From: Sphingomonadales bacterium
Lineage (GTDB): Bacteria; Pseudomonadota; Alphaproteobacteria; Sphingomonadales; Sphingomonadaceae
Direction: 5' to 3'
NCBI GenBank assembly: GCA_027490095.1
Contig: JAIXYT010000050.1
Coordinates: forward strand, 124,001-188,000
DNA length: 64,000 nucleotides
Shown: positions 59,948 to 64,000 of the stretch, one piece after another
How the letters are laid out: each line of letters opens with the position of its first letter
How positions within the stretch are numbered: the first letter of the stretch is position 1
The notes under the pieces: model-generated
Database searches by the model: none
The model's input: the letters and a program-made list of their open reading frames with translations, nothing else
What the model was told of the DNA's origin: nothing
Position numbers and translations under genes: made by a program

Positions 59948-60871
59948 ATGAGTGAACCGGCTGACGCGCCGGACCCAGCGCTCGCCCCGCCGCTCGCCCG
60001 CTACGCCGGCGCGGAGCCCCCCGCGCCGATATGGTTCCGCGACGCCGTCGACGCCCCCCACGAACGCCACCGCACTGCGGTCGAGGGCGCAAACATCGAA
60101 TGGCTCGCCTGGGGGCAGCGCGGGAAACCCGGCCTGCTCCTCCTCCACGGCAACGGCGCGCACGCCGACTGGTGGCGCTTCATCGCCCCCTTCTTCGCCG
60201 CCACCCACCGCGTCGCCGCCCCCAGCTGGAGCGGCATGGGTGGCTCCGACCACCGCCCGCGCTACACGATCAAGCTGTTCATCCAGGAAATGCGCGCAAT
60301 CGCAGCCGAGGCCGGCCTCGCCGATGCCGGCCCCTACAGCGTCGTCGGCCACAGCTTCGGCGGCTTCCCGATGATGGCAATGGCCTCCCGGTTCGGCGCG
60401 GAGCTGGAACGCGCGATCATCCTCGACACCCCCTTCGATCCACAGCAGCGCCGCCGCCCCCGCGGCGCCGGCGGCGACGCCCGCCCCCACCGCGTCTACC
60501 CCACCATGGCAGACGCCCTCGCCCGCTTCCGCTGGGCCCCGCCCCAGCCCACCACCCACGATTTCATCGCCGACTTCATCGCCCGCCACTCGCTGAAGGA
60601 AACGCAAGGCGGCTTCACCTGGAAGTTCGACCCCTTCCTCTGGTCCGAATTCGAGGCCCAGGACGGCACCGACCTGCTGAAATTGCCCAAATGCCCCGTC
60701 GCCCTCATGTGGGGCGAACAGTCCGCACTCGTCACGCAAGGCCTCGTCGCCGACATGGCAGCCCGCATGCCGCCGGGCAGCAAGTTCGTCCCCATCCCAG
60801 AGGCCTATCACCATGTCATGGCCGACCAGCCGCTGGCCCTCGTCGCGGGCTTGAGAGGACTTCTCGCATGA
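59948..60871 (+). CDS. alpha/beta hydrolase
   Basis: A 307-residue serine hydrolase with nucleophile Ser136 in VVGHSFGGFP, oxyanion segment LLLHGNGAHADWW, and the catalytic His in PEAYHHVMAD near the C-terminus. It has no signal peptide. It lies 20 bases after the crotonase stop and overlaps the ligase start (ATGA), placing it inside the thiolase-to-CinA run; it may release an acid from an ester or CoA-ester for the ligase (inference). Confidence 0.9.
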   Translation: MSEPADAPDPALAPPLARYAGAEPPAPIWFRDAVDAPHERHRTAVEGANIEWLAWGQRGKPGLLLLHGNGAHADWWRFIAPFFAATHRVAAPSWSGMGGSDHRPRYTIKLFIQEMRAIAAEAGLADAGPYSVVGHSFGGFPMMAMASRFGAELERAIILDTPFDPQQRRRPRGAGGDARPHRVYPTMADALARFRWAPPQPTTHDFIADFIARHSLKETQGGFTWKFDPFLWSEFEAQDGTDLLKLPKCPVALMWGEQSALVTQGLVADMAARMPPGSKFVPIPEAYHHVMADQPLALVAGLRGLLA

Positions 60872-62379
60872 GCCTGGAGATCCCCTTCACCCCCATCGGC
60901 GAGCTCGTGCAGGGCCACGCCCGCACGCAGCCCACCGCCCCCGCTGTCACCGTGGAGGGACAAGCCCTCAGCTGGGCGGAACTGGCCGCCCGCGCCGCCA
61001 AGGTCGCCGCCAGCCTCCAGCGCGAGCGGCTAGCCGTCGGTCAGTCCATCGCCATCATCAGCCACACCAGCACCGACTATGTCGCCCTCTACCTCGGCGC
61101 CCTGATGGCCGGCGTCGCCGTCGCCCCCATGCCCCCCAGCGCCACGCCCGAGCAGCTGAAGGCGATGGTCACCGACTCCGGCGCCCCCCTCCTCTTCCTC
61201 GATGCCGCCAACGCTGATGCGCTGGCCCACATCGCCTTCTCCGCGCGCATCATCCGCATCGAAGCGCTGGACGACTGGCTCACCGACACGCCACCCGCCC
61301 CCCTCGCCACCCCCATGGACGAACTGCTCAAAAAGCCCTTCAACATCATCTATTCCTCGGGCACCACCGGCGTGCCGAAAGGCATCGTCCATAGCTGGTC
61401 CATGCGCTGGTCCCACCTCGTCGGCGGCGCCGCCGCCGGCTACGGCCCCGACAGCGTCACCCTCCTCGCCACCCCCCTCTACTCCAACACCACCCTCGTC
61501 GCCGCGCTCCCCTGCCTCGCCTGGGGCGGCCACCTGGTGATGATGCCCAAGTTCGACGCCCGCCGCTTCCTCGAACTGGCTGAGCACCACCGCGCCACCC
61601 ACTCCATGCTCGTCCCCGTCCAGTACCGTCGCATCATGGACCTGCCCGATTTCGACCAGTTCGACCTCGCCAGCTACCAGCTCAAATTCTGCACCTCGGC
61701 CCCGTTTGCCGCCGAGCTCAAGGCCGATGTCCTCAAGCGCTGGCCCGGCGGCCTCGTCGAATATTGGGGCATGACCGAAGGCGGCGGCGGCACCGTCCTC
61801 GTCGCCCACAACCACCCGGACAAGCTCCACACCATCGGCGTGCCCCTGCCCGGCGCCGAACTGCGCCTGGTGAAGGAAGACGGCACCGAGGCCGGCATCG
61901 GCGAAGTCGGCGAGATCGTCGGCCATTCGGCCGCCACCATGCTCGGCTACGCCAACCGCCCCGAAGCCACCCGCGCCACCCAGTGGCAGCACCCCGACGG
62001 CCGCATCTTCATCAAGACCGGCGACCTCGCCCGCCGCGACGCCGACGGCTTCATCGAACTCGTCGGCCGCGCAAAGGACATGATCATCTCCGGCGGCTTC
62101 AACATCTACCCCATCGACATCGAGCAGGTGCTGGCCGAACACCCGGAAGTGAAAGACTGCGCCGTCGTCGGAATCCCGTCGCGCGCCTGGGGCGAAAGCC
62201 CCGTCGCCTTCGTCGTCAGCGACGCAGACCCCGAAACCCTGCGCACCTGGGCCAACGACCGCCTCGGCAAGGTCCAGCGCCTCGCGGCGATCGTCCCCGT
62301 CGACGAACTCCCCCGCAGCGCCATCGGCAAGATCCTGAAACGCGAACTCCGCGACCAGTGGACCGGCGAAATCCCATGA
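60868..62379 (+). CDS. class I adenylate-forming acyl-CoA ligase
   Basis: A 503-residue AMP-dependent ligase. The P-loop is YSSGTTGVPKG (162-172), the adenine-binding motif is EYWGMTEGGGG, the hinge region is KTGDLARRDADGF, and the catalytic Lys is Lys488 (SAIGKILKREL). It activates a carboxylic acid as acyl-AMP and then to CoA. It overlaps the alpha/beta hydrolase stop and the CinA start by ATGA. With the thiolase and crotonase it makes a short acid-degradation module; the chain length or aromatic nature of the acid is not evident. Confidence 0.93.
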   Translation: MSLEIPFTPIGELVQGHARTQPTAPAVTVEGQALSWAELAARAAKVAASLQRERLAVGQSIAIISHTSTDYVALYLGALMAGVAVAPMPPSATPEQLKAMVTDSGAPLLFLDAANADALAHIAFSARIIRIEALDDWLTDTPPAPLATPMDELLKKPFNIIYSSGTTGVPKGIVHSWSMRWSHLVGGAAAGYGPDSVTLLATPLYSNTTLVAALPCLAWGGHLVMMPKFDARRFLELAEHHRATHSMLVPVQYRRIMDLPDFDQFDLASYQLKFCTSAPFAAELKADVLKRWPGGLVEYWGMTEGGGGTVLVAHNHPDKLHTIGVPLPGAELRLVKEDGTEAGIGEVGEIVGHSAATMLGYANRPEATRATQWQHPDGRIFIKTGDLARRDADGFIELVGRAKDMIISGGFNIYPIDIEQVLAEHPEVKDCAVVGIPSRAWGESPVAFVVSDADPETLRTWANDRLGKVQRLAAIVPVDELPRSAIGKILKRELRDQWTGEIP

Positions 62380-62873
62380 CCTTCGAAGACCTCGTCGAGG
62401 ACGCCCGCATCGTCGCCGCAGCCCTCGTCGCCCGCCGCCAAACCGTCGCCGTCGCCGAAAGCAGCACAGGCGGCCTCGTCTCCGCAGCTCTCCTCGCCAT
62501 CCCCGGCGCGTCGGCCTATTTCCTCGGCGGCGGCGTCGTCTACACCCCCCGCGCCCGCCACCGCCTCATGGACCTCAAACGCGAGGAAGTCCGGGGCCTC
62601 CGAGGCGCCTCCGAACCCTACGCCCGGGTATTGGCCGAACGCGCGAAGCAGCGGTTCAGCGTCACCTGGGGCCTTGGCGAAACCGGCGCCACCGGCCCCT
62701 CCGGCAACCCCTACGGCGACCCCCCGGGCCACTGCTGCTACGCGGTGGCCGGGCCGTCAGGCACTGTCTCCTTCACACTGGAAACCGGCGACGCGGACCG
62801 CCTCCACAACATGCTCACCTTCAGCCGCCACCTGCTGGCAACCCTGCTGGAGCAGGTGGCGGCAACGGATTGA
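62376..62873 (+). CDS. CinA-family amidohydrolase (C-terminal domain only)
   Basis: A 165-residue protein matching the CinA C-terminal domain (nicotinamide-mononucleotide deamidase in other bacteria): AESSTGGLVSAALL (about 28-41), YFLGGGVVYTPRAR and GETGATGPSGNPYGDPPGH. The MoCF-like N-terminal domain of full CinA is absent, as is usual for the short form. The substitution of GETGATGP for the more usual TGIAGP is minor. It overlaps the ligase stop by ATGA; why an NMN-deamidase-like protein sits in an acid-degradation run is unclear. Confidence 0.85.
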   Translation: MTFEDLVEDARIVAAALVARRQTVAVAESSTGGLVSAALLAIPGASAYFLGGGVVYTPRARHRLMDLKREEVRGLRGASEPYARVLAERAKQRFSVTWGLGETGATGPSGNPYGDPPGHCCYAVAGPSGTVSFTLETGDADRLHNMLTFSRHLLATLLEQVAATD

Positions 62874-62916
62874 GCCGGCGGCGGCGCGGGCTTCGCCCGA
62901 GGTCCGGCCCCCGGGG

Positions 62917-63768
62917 TCAGTCTGCGAAGCTCGCCTTGATCTCGGCAGCCACGGTCGCGGCGTTCTCGTCGAGGACGAAGTGACCACTGTCGAGCCAGAC
63001 CAGTCGCGCCTGCGGCAGATCGGCAAGAAACGCTTCAGCGCCCGCGGGCACGAAGAAGGGGTCATTCCGGCCCCAGGCAATCAGCGTCTTCGGGCCGTGC
63101 GCCCGGAACGCCTCGTGCCAGCTGTCATACAGGGCGACATTGGTCTTGTAGTCTTCCAGCAGGTCGAGGTGCGCTGCATCGTGCCCCGGCCGATCGAGCA
63201 GCGCCTGGTCATGCGCCCAGTTGTCGGGACTGATCGCCTCCACGTTGCGGGCGCCGACCTGATACTGGAACTTCGTCGTATCAGCAGCGAGGAAAGCGCG
63301 CGCGCCGGCTTCGCTGGCAGAATCGCGCCGTTCCCACAGCGGCAGGAAGATCTGCGCCGGCATTTCACCCACACCGGCCATGTAGGCGTTGGTGTTCTGG
63401 ATCACGAAGCCGGCCACGGCCTGCGGATTGCGGGTGAACAGCCGGAAGCCGACGGGGCCGCCGAAGTCCTGCATGTAGAGGATGTAGGATGTGAGCCCGA
63501 GCTGGTCGATCAGGCCGGCGACATGATCGGTGAGAGAATCGAAACTGTAGTCGAACGCGTCGGCCGACGGCGCATCGGACTGGCCGAAGCCGATGTAATC
63601 TGGCGCGATCACGTGGAATTGGTCCGCCAGCAGCGGGATCAGGTTGCGGAACATGAAGCTGCTTGTCGGAAAGCCGTGCAGCAGGATCAGGGTCGGAAGC
63701 GAGGGGTCACCTGCCTCGCGATAGAAGACCCGGCGGTCGTTGACGGTGGCGAATTTGTGGAGGGTCAT
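62917..63768 (-). CDS. alpha/beta hydrolase with Asp nucleophile (haloalkane dehalogenase / epoxide hydrolase-like)
   Basis: A 283-residue hydrolase with HGFPTSS oxyanion region, nucleophile Asp101 in YMQDFGGPVG and catalytic His (near 261) in LDSGHFVLDE. An Asp nucleophile indicates dehalogenase or epoxide-hydrolase chemistry rather than esterase. The ATG at 63768 (MTLHKFATVN) is preceded by AAGGA; the frame extends to 63831 without support. The upstream gene encodes a carboxymuconolactone-decarboxylase-type protein on the same strand. The substrate is unknown. Confidence 0.88.
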   Translation of the reverse strand: MTLHKFATVNDRRVFYREAGDPSLPTLILLHGFPTSSFMFRNLIPLLADQFHVIAPDYIGFGQSDAPSADAFDYSFDSLTDHVAGLIDQLGLTSYILYMQDFGGPVGFRLFTRNPQAVAGFVIQNTNAYMAGVGEMPAQIFLPLWERRDSASEAGARAFLAADTTKFQYQVGARNVEAISPDNWAHDQALLDRPGHDAAHLDLLEDYKTNVALYDSWHEAFRAHGPKTLIAWGRNDPFFVPAGAEAFLADLPQARLVWLDSGHFVLDENAATVAAEIKASFAD

Positions 63769-63853
63769 GGCGTTGGTCCTTGGGTTTCGGGGGCAATGGA
63801 GGCGCGGCGGACGCCGAAGGGGGTTCGACACCCGCCGGGCCTGGGGCTGCGGG

Positions 63854-64000
63854 TCAGGCGGCCCGATGGGCGGGGGTGCGGGCGGAGACGACCGGAAAGT
63901 CGATGTCGGTCTGGAAGACGTTGTTGAAGAAGTTGGTCCAGACGTTCAGCGCGACGTGCTGGACGATCTCGATGATCTGCGCGTCGGTGTAGCCCGCAAC
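63854..64000 (-). CDS. carboxymuconolactone decarboxylase / AhpD-like protein (partial, C-terminal end)
   Basis: Only the last 48 codons are in the window. They read AGYTDAQIIEIVQHVALNVW and then TNFFNNVFQTDIDFPVV, a typical C-terminal helix pair of the AhpD/carboxymuconolactone decarboxylase family (alkylhydroperoxidase-like). The active-site CxxC lies upstream, outside the window. It is 85 bases before the Asp-nucleophile hydrolase on the same strand, so the two may be cotranscribed. Confidence 0.75.
   Translation of the reverse strand, partial: VAGYTDAQIIEIVQHVALNVWTNFFNNVFQTDIDFPVVSARTPAHRAA

Noticed and set aside
62874-62916. Further copy of family A or B between CinA and the Asp-nucleophile hydrolase
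   Set aside because: Only a short GGGC-TTC-GCCC-type stem is present; none of the family boxes are found.

Overview
The window is GC-rich (about 65-70% by eye) and gene-dense, with strong C/G wobble bias, frequent GTG and TTG starts and many ATGA or TGATG start/stop overlaps. The gene content (TamA/TamB, GlnD, MscL, glutamine-dependent NadE, EttA, an alphaproteobacterial squalene/phytoene-synthase-like protein, several TonB-dependent receptors with catabolic or metal partners, and FCD-type GntR control) fits an aerobic alphaproteobacterium, most likely of the order Sphingomonadales. The order-level placement is inference from gene style, not from a marker gene. No rRNA, tRNA, CRISPR array or complete insertion sequence was seen.

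Layout. 1-3.4 kb: tamA-tamB outer-membrane assembly pair (tamB runs off the left edge). 3.5-5.9 kb: cyclophilin, HslJ-like lipoprotein, DUF4239 membrane protein, mscL. 6.0-8.2 kb: lemA plus two TPM-domain proteins. 8.3-10.5 kb: ettA, then a compact segment of about 37% GC carrying one small membrane-protein ORF and bounded by inverted repeats. 10.5-15.7 kb: squalene/phytoene-synthase-like protein, EF-hand protein, outer-membrane beta-barrel, glnD. 15.8-22.1 kb: orphan molybdopterin oxidoreductase and a DUF2946/TonB-receptor/PepSY metal-uptake set. 22.1-25.4 kb: a TIR-TM-TPR protein with a small unrecognised downstream partner. 25.5-27.9 kb: MFS transporter plus SDR. 28.1-38.7 kb: a catabolic regulon (HyuA, SRPBCC, HyuB, HMG-CoA-lyase-like, family III CoA-transferase, cysteine hydrolase, GntR/FCD regulator, TonB receptor) tied together by two ATTGTATACAAT palindromes. 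39-50.9 kb: Crp-like regulator with a divergent Ntn-amidase, small periplasmic proteins, DAACS symporter, JmjC-like cupin, AAA ATPase, CPA2 antiporter, persulfide-dioxygenase-like MBL protein with TauE exporter, PQQ-type sugar dehydrogenase, zinc metallopeptidase. 51-52.9 kb: a TonB-C-domain protein, again inside an inverted-repeat-bounded segment. 52.9-64 kb: nadE, amidohydrolase/DUF1254 pair, a thiolase/crotonase/hydrolase/acyl-CoA-ligase/CinA run, an Asp-nucleophile alpha/beta hydrolase, and the end of a carboxymuconolactone-decarboxylase-type protein.

The most unusual content is intergenic. Family B: eight copies of a short hairpin module occur as four divergently arranged pairs (left copy always on the minus strand, right copy always on the plus strand). 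Two pairs enclose one ORF each and two enclose only non-coding DNA. Segment ends lie within about 0-12 bases of neighbouring genes, and hairpin arms differ between copies with base-pairing preserved. Family A: four copies of a larger element of about 155-230 bp with four stem-loops and a pyrimidine-rich tail sit at three loci, all between the 3' ends of convergent genes, again with compensated stem changes. I know of no named element matching either, but I could not search.
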